From positions 1 through 45,949 of the forward strand of contig CAYYFC010000007.1 of assembly GCA_964471215.1 (NCBI GenBank): a stretch of DNA of 45,949 nt. Reading direction: 5' to 3'. The notes below the pieces were generated by a model. It did no database searches, had not been told where the DNA came from, and saw nothing but the letters and a program-made list of their open reading frames with translations. Every line of letters begins with the position of its first letter. Position 1 is the stretch's first letter. The translations under genes and the position numbers were made by a program. Source of the stretch: Archaeoglobus_B sp964471215. Its GTDB lineage: Archaea > Halobacteriota > Archaeoglobi > Archaeoglobales > Archaeoglobaceae. Shown piece by piece: positions 23,210 to 32,597 of the stretch.

Positions 23210-23899
23210 TCATCCCTTTAGGTATTCGATTATGGATAATATTATCATTTTTGAGAACTGAACGACACCTTCGCTCTCACTCACTACACAGATCTTAAGT
23301 TTGTTCATGAATATAAATGCGACTTTTTCATCATCAAATACTAGAAGTCCATGGTAGAAGTCCTTAAATCTTTCTATTATGTTTTTAACCCTTTTAAACT
23401 CATATCTTTCGGCATTCTTTACGACATGTGGATTAGATGATATTACAACCAATTTGCACTTTGCCTGATTCAGTAGATCTGCCAATTCATCTGAAATGTA
23501 GGATATAAGAGCTATAATCATCTCTCTCGACTCCATTATAAGATCCTTAAGTCTTTTCACAGCTAGATCTCCTCTGTAAATTATAACCTCCTCAATTCTT
23601 TCCCTTTCAACTTTGGGTAATTCTTTTCTTAAAATTTCAAGACCTTCAATGACCTTCTTTGAAAGAATAGATATTATGTCGTCTGTGTTGATTGCCTTAA
23701 ATTTTAAGGGTTTTCCAAATGATTCAACAAGACCCTTCGAGATTAGGGAGTTCATGACATCGTAAACGGAAGTTCTCGGTATTCCGCTTAAATTTGATAT
23801 TTCTTTAGCCGTTAAAATTCCTTTTGACAGTAATACAATCAGAGCCTTTGCTTCGTATTCGCTCAGTCCGAAAAATTTGAGGGTCTCTATTAATTCCAT
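23210..23899 (-). CDS. TrmB-family transcriptional regulator
   Basis: 229 residues. N-terminal winged helix of TrmB type: LKFFGLSEYEAKALIVLLSK, GILTAKEISNLSGIPRTSVY, DVMNSLISKGLVESFGKPLK, then a coiled linker (residues 70-95) and a C-terminal phospholipase-D-like effector domain (VIIYRGDLAVKRLKDLIMES, LLVFDDEKVAFIFMNKLKIC). TrmB proteins usually sense sugars or other small ligands and often control the neighbouring transport genes. It is divergent from the envelope/RND operon with 66 bases between starts, and that gap contains a symmetric site, so it likely regulates that operon and itself. The ligand cannot be deduced. Confidence 0.9.
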   Translation of the reverse strand: MELIETLKFFGLSEYEAKALIVLLSKGILTAKEISNLSGIPRTSVYDVMNSLISKGLVESFGKPLKFKAINTDDIISILSKKVIEGLEILRKELPKVERERIEEVIIYRGDLAVKRLKDLIMESREMIIALISYISDELADLLNQAKCKLVVISSNPHVVKNAERYEFKRVKNIIERFKDFYHGLLVFDDEKVAFIFMNKLKICVVSESEGVVQFSKMIILSIIEYLKG

Positions 23900-23900
23900 T

Positions 23901-23948
23901 GTTAGATATCTGCCACATAAGATTTAAATAATCTTTCGTTGTTCTAAC
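23901..23948. promoter_or_regulatory. Symmetric operator over a shared TATA box
   Basis: AAGATT-TAAAT-AATCTT at 23919-23935 is a perfect inverted repeat centred on a TATA element usable in both directions. GTTAGA (23901-23906) and TCTAAC (23943-23948) form an outer inverted pair around almost the same centre. A dimer of the TrmB-type regulator binding here would block both promoters. Symmetry is seen; the binding protein is inferred. Confidence 0.5.
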
Positions 23949-23965
23949 TACGACGAGGTGATGTC

Positions 23966-25771
23966 ATGGCAAATCCGATCAAGCCGTTACAGCTCATATT
24001 AATCGTCGCGATATCTATGATAATATTAACGAATGCATACGCGCTCAGGTATGAAGAAAAGCCAAATATAACGGCATATATAGCTGGATCGAATTATTTG
24101 GATAGGGGTGATCAGATCATAAATATTGTCGTCTACAACTCGGCTGAAAGAAAAAAGGTTCACTACTTTGATGAGGAGGAGTCAAGCTTTTTTTCTCAGA
24201 ATGAAAACATGCTTTTTACAGCCTATAACGTTGAAATAGAACTTTTGGATAACGAATATATAAAGGTTAGAACACCTGTTCAGAGCATACCAGCTTTGCA
24301 ACCATTTCAACCTGTAAATTTGATGTTTTTCGTTAAAGTCCTCGACAATGCGAGTGCAGGTGAATACAAGCTAAATCTGAGGGTTAAATTCGACATAATA
24401 TACGATTTAAGCTATCTCGATATGTATACACCTAGACTTGTTCCTGTCAAGAAGACTGTTCAAAACGGAAATGAGACCGTTGAGTACGAATATGCATCTA
24501 AAGTTGAAAAATATAAAATAAAATATAAAACAATTGAATACATAATACCCCTTACGGTTTATATTAAAGAAAAGGATGTCAGAATTGAGATTGTAAGTAT
24601 CACAACTGAAAACATGATTGGAAAAGGAAAGGGTAAGATAACAGTTAAGATAAGAAATATCGGAGAGAAAACCGCGAAAAATGCCTATTTAATACTTGAA
24701 ACACCGTTCAAACGAAAATCAGCAGTCTCTGGATTAAAGTACATGCAAATGGTTCCCTCTTCAGTGCCTGCGCAGATGCTGGCTGGGCAGCAAATGCCAG
24801 TATCTGCAGCAGTTATGCCATCGCAGACAGTATCATCAACTGCGATATCCCAGGCTTCTTACTATATCGGTGATCTTGAGCCTGATGAAACTGTTGATGC
24901 CACGTTTTACGTTAACGTAGATACGAAAGACGAGGGTGTTTATCCGTTTAAGGTTAAAGCGATTTACTTGGATGAGTATGGAAACGTCAAGGAGAGTAAC
25001 GAGGTATCGTTTGGGGTCTATGTTGCCAGAGCACCTGATTTCATTGTTAAATCCGTTAAAAGTACAGTGTTTGTGAACTCAAAGGGAACACTTGAAGTTC
25101 TGTTCACGCCGACTGTTGATTTAAAAGATGTAAGCGTTTATCTTAGGACTGAGCAGCCGATTTCTGCATTAAGCGCTGAGTACTACGTAGGAGATGTTAA
25201 GGCTAACCGTGAATACACGGCTGTATTCAAGATAAAGTCTTCAAAGGAGGCAAAACCTGTAGAGTATCCGGCCGAGCTTATATTCAAGTATAAATCCCTT
25301 AACGAGTACTTCGAAAGCGATCCGGTCAGAATAGGCATCAAGGTTCATCCAAAAATGAGATTTGAAGTTCACACGAGCTCACCTCCGAAGATAGAAGCAG
25401 GAAAGGAGGGAATTGTAACCTTTATAATCAAGAATACCGGTAACTTCACGATAAGAGATGCAATCGCAAGACTAACAATAGTCGATCCTTTCTCCTCAAC
25501 TGACGATACGGCGTATATAGGAACTCTGAGACCTAACGAGAGTGCAGTAATAAGGTTTAAGCTAAAGGTTGATTCGGATGCGACACCAAAGGTATACGGA
25601 TTAAATCTGGAGGTAAAGTACAGGGATCCCGAGGACGAATGGGTTGTGAGTGAACCGATCAAGGTGGCTGTTGAGGTTACAAAGCCTAAGATCCCATACG
25701 GATTAATGGCTATTGCTCTTGTGATAATTGCTGTAATAGGAGCGATTGTCTATAGGAGGTACAGGAGATAA
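23966..25771 (+). CDS. Secreted, membrane-anchored envelope protein (COG1361-like)
   Basis: 601 residues with an N-terminal signal sequence (LQLILIVAISMIILTNAYA) and one C-terminal membrane helix (IPYGLMAIALVIIAVIGAIV) followed by a basic tail, so nearly the whole chain is outside the cell. The body is built of beta-sandwich units with the NEW3/CARDB-like pattern: GKGKITVKIRNIGEKTAKNA, LEPDETVDATFYVNVDTKDE, KEGIVTFIIKNTGNFTIRDA and LRPNESAVIRFKLKVDSDAT. Residues about 258-290 are a low-complexity Met/Gln/Ala/Ser-rich insert (QMLAGQQMPVSAAVMPSQ). Similar proteins sit beside RND-type exporters in archaea, which is the case here: its stop overlaps the start of the first RND gene (TAATG). Probably an external partner of these exporters. 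Confidence 0.85.
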   Translation: MANPIKPLQLILIVAISMIILTNAYALRYEEKPNITAYIAGSNYLDRGDQIINIVVYNSAERKKVHYFDEEESSFFSQNENMLFTAYNVEIELLDNEYIKVRTPVQSIPALQPFQPVNLMFFVKVLDNASAGEYKLNLRVKFDIIYDLSYLDMYTPRLVPVKKTVQNGNETVEYEYASKVEKYKIKYKTIEYIIPLTVYIKEKDVRIEIVSITTENMIGKGKGKITVKIRNIGEKTAKNAYLILETPFKRKSAVSGLKYMQMVPSSVPAQMLAGQQMPVSAAVMPSQTVSSTAISQASYYIGDLEPDETVDATFYVNVDTKDEGVYPFKVKAIYLDEYGNVKESNEVSFGVYVARAPDFIVKSVKSTVFVNSKGTLEVLFTPTVDLKDVSVYLRTEQPISALSAEYYVGDVKANREYTAVFKIKSSKEAKPVEYPAELIFKYKSLNEYFESDPVRIGIKVHPKMRFEVHTSSPPKIEAGKEGIVTFIIKNTGNFTIRDAIARLTIVDPFSSTDDTAYIGTLRPNESAVIRFKLKVDSDATPKVYGLNLEVKYRDPEDEWVVSEPIKVAVEVTKPKIPYGLMAIALVIIAVIGAIVYRRYRR

Positions 25772-27993
25772 TGTTTGAAGATTTCTTGAACTATGTATCC
25801 AAACTTATCATTAAGAGATCTAGGCTTATAATACTTTTAACGGTATTAATACTGTTAGCCTCCATTATATCCGCGTTAAACATTAAATTCGGTGTTACTC
25901 CGTACAAGGATCTGTTACCTGTGGGCGATAAGGTTTATGAGAGGTATGAACTTTACCAGAAGGATTTTAAGATCAGTGAAAATAATGTATTCATTTTTAT
26001 AAAAGATGAAGATGTAATAAATAAGGAAGTATATGAGTATATGTACGAGTTAGGAAAGAATTTAAAAAAATTGGAGGGTGTTAGCAGTGTAGTATCTCCT
26101 GCATCAATCGTAATGAATGTTTACAATGGTTTGCCCGATGATGAGCTACTGCTGGAGCTTATGAGTTATGAACTCGCATCCGACTTATTACCGTCCAGTT
26201 CGACAGCCGTAATGATCGGTCAGATATCCATGATGAGTGAAGAGGAGCAGAACGTACTTGCAAAACAAATAGAGAGAGTGATAGAGTACACACCAAAACC
26301 CAACGGTATTATTACGGAGGTTACAGGCATTCCCATGCTTTACATACAGATAATGGAATGCATAAGGAAGAGTCTGGGCATAACGACTACTGCATCGATA
26401 ATTCTCATGATTTTAATACTGATAGTAATGTTCAGCGGTGTTGTCAGGAGAAAGATAACAGCCTTTATGCCCCTGACGATTTCTGTTTTCTCTGTAATAG
26501 TAATAATTGGTTTGATACCAGTTTTTGGACTGAAGATGACAAGTCAGATCTCTGCAATTTTACCCATACTCATCGGTCTGGCAATTGAATACGGTGCACA
26601 GATACAGAACAGGTACGAGGAGGAGAGGATTGAGGGTAGGAGTAAGGATGAGGCCGTGACTTTGTCGATAACCAAGACGGGTTTGGCAGTTATAATGGCA
26701 ATGCTTACTACGGTGATAGGTTTTATGTCCATGACGTCTACACGAATTCCAAGACTCTCGTGGTTCGGAATTCTGATGTCACTCGGATTGGTCATCGCTT
26801 ACTTTTTTTCCATAACGTTCTTACCGGCAATTCTGAAGATAACGGATAAAGAAGAAAAAAAGAGTAGAGATAAGAAATTAAAAAAGGAAACAGGAGTTCT
26901 TGAAAAGGTATTGATAATAATTTCTAATTTCACGTCTTTAAACCCAAGAAAAATCCTGATTTTGGCATTGATAATAATAATATTCGGTGCATATGCAAAT
27001 ACTCAGATAAAGCTTGAAACTGATACCAGGAAATATTTTCCACAGGAAATTCCCGCGATGGTTAGATTTAAGGAGCTTGAAAGGGTTGTGGGAGGTCAGT
27101 ACATATTTATTCTGGTACTAAACATTGATGAGCTTAACTCCGAAACATTAAAGAGGTCAGATGAATTAGCAGAATACATTCTCAAAAAAGAGGATCTCAT
27201 TTACGATTATGAATCACTCTCAACCCTTATAAAGAAATTTACAGGGAGCTTGCCCGACGATGATGCGGTATTATTGAGGGTTATTGAGAAAATACCCAAG
27301 GAGCAATTGAACAAGTACTATTCTGGTCATTCGCTTGCAATTTACTTTAAAACAAATGCAAACACACATGATAAGAGGGTAAATCTCTGGAAAAGCCTGG
27401 AACATGATATGAGATTCTTTAGCTGGTACGAGGGTTATTATATAACGGGAAGAAGCGTAGTTATGACCGAGCTTGGCCAAATAATGCTTAGCAGTCAGTT
27501 TACGATGACAATGGTCGCCTACGCACTCATAGTATTGTTGCTGTTCGGTATTTATCGCTCGATCATAAGGGCTGTTGTTCCGCTTATCGCTATAACAACG
27601 GTGATAGGTGTCATAAACATGTTCATGTTTTCGTTTGGGATAAAACAAACGATAATATCGATAGCTTTAAACGCCATAATCTTGGGACTCGGAATCGATT
27701 TCTCAATTCACATAACCGAGAGGTATTTTGAAGAAAGGCAGAAGTTTTCATCGATAGATTCAGTGAGAAGGACTATAGAGAGAACTGGAAAGGCAATAGT
27801 TACATCGGCTTTAACGATGGCAGGAGGATTTGGTGCTTTAATGCTTTCGGACTTTCCAGCTCTTAGAGACTTTGGATTTCTGGCATTTGTTGCGATAGTT
27901 TTCAGTCTGATATCTGCCCTAACAATAGTACCGGCATTCTTGATGATTGCTGAAAGGTTTAAGATTCCCTCAAAGGGTGTTATGCATGATTAA
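25771..27993 (+). CDS. RND-superfamily exporter (MMPL/COG1033 type), first copy
   Basis: 740 residues, cytoplasmic membrane. Two homologous halves, each with one helix, a large external loop and five helices. The first half starts with LIILLTVLILLASIISALNI, followed by an external domain to about residue 200, then GLAIEYGAQIQNRYEEER (the conserved charged motif in helix 4) and FMSMTSTRIPRLSWFGILMS. The second half starts near 390 (ILILALIIIIFGAYANTQIK) and carries GLGIDFSIHITERYFEER and MLSDFPALRDFGFLAFVAIV. Members use the proton gradient to export lipids or other hydrophobic substrates; the substrate here is unknown. The stop overlaps the start of the second RND gene by eight bases. Confidence 0.93.
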   Translation: MFEDFLNYVSKLIIKRSRLIILLTVLILLASIISALNIKFGVTPYKDLLPVGDKVYERYELYQKDFKISENNVFIFIKDEDVINKEVYEYMYELGKNLKKLEGVSSVVSPASIVMNVYNGLPDDELLLELMSYELASDLLPSSSTAVMIGQISMMSEEEQNVLAKQIERVIEYTPKPNGIITEVTGIPMLYIQIMECIRKSLGITTTASIILMILILIVMFSGVVRRKITAFMPLTISVFSVIVIIGLIPVFGLKMTSQISAILPILIGLAIEYGAQIQNRYEEERIEGRSKDEAVTLSITKTGLAVIMAMLTTVIGFMSMTSTRIPRLSWFGILMSLGLVIAYFFSITFLPAILKITDKEEKKSRDKKLKKETGVLEKVLIIISNFTSLNPRKILILALIIIIFGAYANTQIKLETDTRKYFPQEIPAMVRFKELERVVGGQYIFILVLNIDELNSETLKRSDELAEYILKKEDLIYDYESLSTLIKKFTGSLPDDDAVLLRVIEKIPKEQLNKYYSGHSLAIYFKTNANTHDKRVNLWKSLEHDMRFFSWYEGYYITGRSVVMTELGQIMLSSQFTMTMVAYALIVLLLFGIYRSIIRAVVPLIAITTVIGVINMFMFSFGIKQTIISIALNAIILGLGIDFSIHITERYFEERQKFSSIDSVRRTIERTGKAIVTSALTMAGGFGALMLSDFPALRDFGFLAFVAIVFSLISALTIVPAFLMIAERFKIPSKGVMHD

Positions 27994-30106
27994 ACGCCCA
28001 AGAACTGTACTGTCTCTTGTTGTAATTATAACTCTGATTCTTATGTATTCCGCTCATAACATAAAATTTGAAAGGGGATTGGAGACATACATGAGCAAAG
28101 AAAGTAAAGTCTATATAAATTATAAACATTACATAAAGAATTTTAGGGCTTATGAGAGGGTTTACATTTTCCTAAAATCCGACGACGTTCTGAGCAGGGA
28201 TAATCTTGAATACATGCTCGAACTTGAAGATGCGTTGAAAGGGATAGAATACGTCGACGAAGTTATTTCCCCTGCATCCATCGTCTATAAGAGACTCGGA
28301 TATATACCCGATGACAGAAGACTTGTTAAGGATGTTCTGAAGGATTGCGATTGCCTGATATCGGATTCATTTGCGATCGTAACGGTTACAATTAATACCG
28401 ATAATGAGGAGAAACTCGAAGAAGTTGCAAGACAGATAGAAACAATTACAGATTTTATTCCAAAACCTCATGGGTTAAGTGTACAGAAAACGGGTAGTGT
28501 GTTCTTGTGGTATCAGATAAAAAAGGAGATGTCAAAAAGCCTAGGTATTATGATGGCAGTATCAATAACCCTAATGGTACTGATCCTATTTTTCACGTTT
28601 AAAACTGTTGTAAGGAGAAAGTCCTTTGCATTTCTTCCTCTCATCATATCAATTCTCTCTGTCATATACGTATTCGGATTAATGCCCATACTCGGAATTC
28701 CCATGACCGAACTAACACACGGTGCCCTTCCGATTTTAATCGGTTTGTCAATAGATTATGCCGTCCAGCTACAGAACAGATATGAAGAAGAGAGAAGAAA
28801 AAGGGGAATAGAGGAATCTATAAGAATTGCGATAAAGAGGACTGGTTTAGCAATATTCCTGTCGCTAATAACGAGTATATTATGCTTTTCATCCATGGCC
28901 TTTTGCGGAGTTCCAGGACTTGGATATTTCGGGATCATACTTTCTCTGGGATTGGCCATAGCATTTGTACTGACGATAACATTTCTGCCGTGCATCCTCA
29001 TATTGTTCGATAAAGAGCTTAAAGAAATGGATAGAAAAATGCTGCTGGAATCCCTTTTGAGGAAATTCTCGATTATTTCTGTGAAAAAACATAGGATAAT
29101 AATTCTACTGACAATTCTAATAATTATATCGGGTTTTTATGCATCATCCAAGATTAAAATGGAGATACAGCATATAAAATATGTTCCACAGAATCTAGAA
29201 GCTGTTGTTCTTTTTAAAGAGCTGGAAAGGGTTAAGGGGGGTCAGTCGACGTATATAGTTGTGCTGAAGGGTGAGCTGAACGATGAATTACTGAGCAGAC
29301 TTGATGAATTCGAGAGCTATATGAATTCAAGGGGGCTTTCATGCGACTCAATGCTATCCGTCCTTAAGAGTAGATTTGGTAGAATTCCCAGCGATGAGGA
29401 GATCTATGAAATCTCAGATGAATTGAAGAGGTATCTATCAAACGATTTGATTGCCATATACATATCGACTAGGCTGGAGGATTATGCGGATTACAAGAGA
29501 ACTTATGAGGAGATAGAGAAGGACTTAAAACTTTTCAGGTTTAACAGGTTTTACATAACGGGAGAACCTGTTTTGGATATGGAAACGGGAGAGCTTATGA
29601 TAAACGGTCAGATGAGGATGACTGTTATATCTTATATCCTCATATTCGTCTTACTTCTGATCATATACAGATCCATAAAAAAGGCTGTTATCCCGATATT
29701 GCCAATAACAACAGTTATAGGTCTTATGAACTTGATAATGTTCTTATCGGGCATGAAACATACAATGATGAGCATAACGTTGAATTCGATAATAATAGGC
29801 CTGGGAATAGACTATTCGATTCACGTAATCGAAAGGTTTTATGAGGAGAGAAAGAAGGGCGATTTAAAGAGTTCTATTAGAAATACTGTTGAGAGGACCG
29901 GTAGGGCTATAACGATTTCGGCTTTAACTACGGCTGGAGGTTTCTTTGCACTGATGCTTTCGAGATTTCCGATAGCAAGAACAGCTGGATTTCTTACAAC
30001 CATGGCAATACTGCTAAGTCTTGCTTCAGCCTTAATCATAGTTCCGGCATTTCTTACGTTTTTTGAGAGTTTTAAATCTCAAAGCTCTCACCAGGTTTTA
30101 GTATGA
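27986..30106 (+). CDS. RND-superfamily exporter (MMPL/COG1033 type), second copy
   Basis: 706 residues from ATG 27986, which overlaps the first exporter's end (ATGATTAA); a longer in-frame start at 27947 lies deep inside that gene. Same two-half layout: TVLSLVVIITLILMYSAHNI, GLSIDYAVQLQNRYEEER in the first half, IIILLTILIIISGFYASSKI and GLGIDYSIHVIERFYEER in the second. Sequence motifs match the first copy closely, so this is an old tandem duplication. Two full-length RND proteins made in equal amounts may form a heteromeric pump (inference). The 3-prime end overlaps the convergent hydrolase gene by 35 bases. Confidence 0.92.
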   Translation: MIKRPRTVLSLVVIITLILMYSAHNIKFERGLETYMSKESKVYINYKHYIKNFRAYERVYIFLKSDDVLSRDNLEYMLELEDALKGIEYVDEVISPASIVYKRLGYIPDDRRLVKDVLKDCDCLISDSFAIVTVTINTDNEEKLEEVARQIETITDFIPKPHGLSVQKTGSVFLWYQIKKEMSKSLGIMMAVSITLMVLILFFTFKTVVRRKSFAFLPLIISILSVIYVFGLMPILGIPMTELTHGALPILIGLSIDYAVQLQNRYEEERRKRGIEESIRIAIKRTGLAIFLSLITSILCFSSMAFCGVPGLGYFGIILSLGLAIAFVLTITFLPCILILFDKELKEMDRKMLLESLLRKFSIISVKKHRIIILLTILIIISGFYASSKIKMEIQHIKYVPQNLEAVVLFKELERVKGGQSTYIVVLKGELNDELLSRLDEFESYMNSRGLSCDSMLSVLKSRFGRIPSDEEIYEISDELKRYLSNDLIAIYISTRLEDYADYKRTYEEIEKDLKLFRFNRFYITGEPVLDMETGELMINGQMRMTVISYILIFVLLLIIYRSIKKAVIPILPITTVIGLMNLIMFLSGMKHTMMSITLNSIIIGLGIDYSIHVIERFYEERKKGDLKSSIRNTVERTGRAITISALTTAGGFFALMLSRFPIARTAGFLTTMAILLSLASALIIVPAFLTFFESFKSQSSHQVLV

Positions 30107-30752
30107 TAACCTTTACTCCCAGCTTTTCCGCCTCTCTTTTAAACTCCTCCGGATTCTGTTTTATAGGTGGAAATGTATTATAATGCATTGGAATTACAAT
30201 TTCTGGCTTTAGGAGTTCTATCGCCTTCAATGCCCCTCTTATACCCATCGTGTAAAAATCTCCTATCGGAAGCATTGCTATTCTCGGCCTGTAAATCTCG
30301 CCTATCAGTTTCATATCCATGAACACATCGGTATCCCCTGCATGGTATATAACAACGCCGTCCATGTTTATTACGAAGCCGACTGGATTGCCCGCGCTGA
30401 TTATCTCATCTCCTGAAACAACATCGGCTGAATGAACTGCTTTGACAAGTGTTACACTAACATCCTCAAGCCTGTACGTGCCACCTATGTTCATACCTAT
30501 TGCCTCAACTCCCCTTTTTCCAAGTATTATTGAAAGTTCGTATATGCAGATGACAGGTGCTTTGCATCTCTTTGAGATTTCAGCTGCATCTCCCAAATGA
30601 TCGCCATGTCCATGCGTTACTAAGATTATGTCGGCATCAACGTCTTCCGGCTTAACTGGTGCAAGGGGGTTCTGACTAAGGAATGGATCTATCAGTATCC
30701 TTTTGCTTCCCTCCAGCAAGAAACAAGAATGCCCAAACCACGTTATCTTCAT
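30072..30752 (-). CDS. Metallo-beta-lactamase-fold hydrolase (UPF0173 type)
   Basis: 226 residues. Metal ligands: HGHGDH at about 47-52 (VTHGHGDHLGD), VHSADV, the bridging Asp in HAGDTDVFMD and the final His in PMHYNTFPP. The N terminus MKITWFGHSCFLLEG then ILIDPFLSQNPLAP is typical of UPF0173/UlaG-like cytoplasmic hydrolases. These bind two metals, and the physiological substrate is generally unknown; sugar-phosphate lactones are used by UlaG itself. It is a single gene, convergent with the second RND gene. Confidence 0.92.
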   Translation of the reverse strand: MKITWFGHSCFLLEGSKRILIDPFLSQNPLAPVKPEDVDADIILVTHGHGDHLGDAAEISKRCKAPVICIYELSIILGKRGVEAIGMNIGGTYRLEDVSVTLVKAVHSADVVSGDEIISAGNPVGFVINMDGVVIYHAGDTDVFMDMKLIGEIYRPRIAMLPIGDFYTMGIRGALKAIELLKPEIVIPMHYNTFPPIKQNPEEFKREAEKLGVKVIILKPGESFEI

Positions 30753-30823
30753 ATCTTAAGTTGAGATTTCTAAAGAATAAAAAAATTCCGAAATCATTAT
30801 ATCCCCCTTACCGATCTCATCTT

Positions 30824-31234
30824 ATGAAACTCAGAGTGTTGCTGGTATTACTTTTCTCGGCAATTCTTCTCGGATGTCTGGGTTATCAGCAGGGTGCAAA
30901 TGTAACTCAGACAACTGCTGAATCCGTTAGGTATAAGGAAATCGAGGTTCACTTCTATTATTCACCTTACTGCCCGCATTGCATAAAAGTAGAACCATAT
31001 GTTAAGGATCTCGTAAAAAAACATCCAGATGTGAAGTTTTACTTCTGCAACGTTTACGAGGTTATGAGAGATAATCTGTCTGCGTGTTCAAACAAGAGTC
31101 TTATGTACATATATCATGTAAGGGGAGTTCCAACGGCGATAGTTGTATACAACAACACTGTAACTGTGCTCACTGGTTCCAATAAGGTCTTAGAACTCGA
31201 AGATGTTATAAGGTGTATAAAGGAATGCTTGTGA
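30824..31234 (+). CDS. Thioredoxin-like lipoprotein
   Basis: 136 residues from ATG 30824, placed there because a clean lipoprotein signal follows (MKLRVLLVLLFSAILLGCLG, lipid-anchored Cys18) and a TATA-like CATTATATC lies about 25 bases upstream. The mature domain is thioredoxin-like, with the redox pair C50-P-H-C53 (YYSPYCPHCIKVEPYV), DVKFYFCNVYEV and the cis-Pro loop VRGVPTAIVVYN. Extra Cys residues sit at the end (RCIKEC). It probably acts as an extracytoplasmic disulfide or thiol exchange protein held on the membrane. The tnpB-3 element begins three bases after its stop codon, so the gene escaped disruption narrowly. Confidence 0.88.
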   Translation: MKLRVLLVLLFSAILLGCLGYQQGANVTQTTAESVRYKEIEVHFYYSPYCPHCIKVEPYVKDLVKKHPDVKFYFCNVYEVMRDNLSACSNKSLMYIYHVRGVPTAIVVYNNTVTVLTGSNKVLELEDVIRCIKECL

Positions 31235-31236
31235 TT

Positions 31237-31370
31237 GCCCGTGCTTTATACTACAGGTATTTTAGAAACTACGAGCACGGGCTTCTCCCTCAGCACATCA
31301 TCTACCTTAATCAGTGCTTCACGGGGAGCAGTTGTGCCCACCACTGGGGGCACCCATCTTAGAATACTCA
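31237..31370 (-). ncRNA. Right end / omega-RNA-like region of tnpB-3 element
   Basis: On the minus strand this covers the last codons of tnpB-3 and its right end. Stems: GTGCCC/GGGCAC (31334-31353), AGCAC/GTGCT (31292-31318) and GCCCGTGCT/AGCACGGGC (31237-31282). The relic at 4135-4290 has hairpins at the same places with different but still complementary sequences. This is the expected place for a TnpB guide-RNA scaffold. Confidence 0.6.
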
Positions 31371-32200
31371 AAACCTCTCTGGGCTTATTCCCGTCATCGA
31401 GGCGAATGAGTAGGTTTAGGCAAGCATTAAACTGAGCATCAAACTCGAAACCACATTTTTTTACATTTAAACGTATTAGCATTAATCCTGTTCCTTTTAC
31501 TAGCGTATCCGCACATGGGACAAGATATTGACGTTTTTGATGGATTAACAACATGCACTTCCAATCCTCTCTCATAAAACTTATAATCTAGGTTTTGGAT
31601 GAGGTTGTAGTAAGGAAATGTGTTTAGTCTGTAATTCAAGTCTTTTGATAACTTTCTTCCATTATCTCTGAGATTCTTTAGATTCTCTCTAACTAAGTCT
31701 GCTTCAAATTCTTTGGCAATCTCTGCTAGCAATGTTGTTATTTTCTTTATTCTGTCATTAACTCTGTTCTTTTCTCTAAATTTCAACTTTGCTCGATTTC
31801 CATACTTTTCTTGTCCCTTCCTCCTTAAATCTCTGTATTTCAACCTAAGTTTTTTGACATCGTGCTTTATTCTGAAGAAAATCGCCTTCTTGTTCAAATA
31901 TAACAAGCAGTCTACTGAAGACTCGTTAATATCTATCACAAGCTTGTTTTCGTGCTCCTTAGTTTCAAACTGCTTCCTCACAGATAAATGTAAGTATATC
32001 TCTCCTCGCTTCAAAACGATTTTCGAGTTCTTTATTTCCCAGTCTTTGAACACAATAGCTCGCTTATATGGGAGAATAAGGAATCGGAGGTAGTTGCCAT
32101 TACCTCTGGAAACTCTATCGATTACCATCAGAAGTCTTTCACGCACGTAGTCTGCCGATATCGTGGTAAATACGTCCAATCTTTTAAGTATGGACACCAA
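31246..32200 (-). pseudogene. tnpB: TnpB remnant, N-terminally truncated and frameshifted at A7 (tnpB-3)
   Basis: The first frame (31439-32200, 253 aa) holds RuvC-I KLVIDINESSVDCLLYLNKK, RuvC-II ADLVRENLKNLRDNG and the first zinc pair SCPMCGYASKRN, but ends in MWFRV. The continuation KKCGFEFDAQFNACLNLLIR (second zinc Cys and RuvC-III) is in another frame, reached by skipping one A in a run of seven (T7 at 31456-31462 on the plus strand). Upstream, RuvC-I Asp is at residue 90 rather than the 180-200 usual for TnpB, so roughly 100 N-terminal residues are missing. The A-run could allow polymerase slippage, but the truncation makes a functional nuclease unlikely. It ends in SKIPVV near the right-end hairpins. 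Confidence 0.85.
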
Positions 32201-32597
32201 AGTAAAAAATAGATTTAGACAGTTTAACCGTTCACATCATCCGTAGCATCATATAGCGAATTATTGTATTGGCCACGGATGGTTTCATTACGGCTAACAT
32301 CCCCCAAGCCCGAGTAAGGGAGACTTCTCCCCTCATCGAACTTGAGTTCATCAGAGATTCATCACACTCATTAATCATCAGGTTTAGCAACAGTAGATTA
32401 AGGAGATTTAATAAATCTTATTCATAGCACTTAATAGAAAGACACACTATTACAGAAAGTTATAATCTAATGTTTCTGCCCCTCCGAAAAAAATCAAATC
32501 TTTTCAATCTTTTAAACAGATCGTTTGATAAAAATTCAGCCATGATTAGTTTATATGAAGCGCGTACAGTATAAGTTTAAGACGTATTCTTTACTTT
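32201..32597. other. Left flank of tnpB-3 element with hairpins, then AT-rich gap
   Basis: No gene seen. GGGAGA-CT-TCTCCC (32318-32331) is a perfect short hairpin flanked by CCCCCAAGCCCGAG, likely the left end of the transposon; the expected N-terminal part of tnpB is not found in any frame. Positions 32400-32597 are AT-rich and carry nothing I can identify. Confidence 0.4.
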
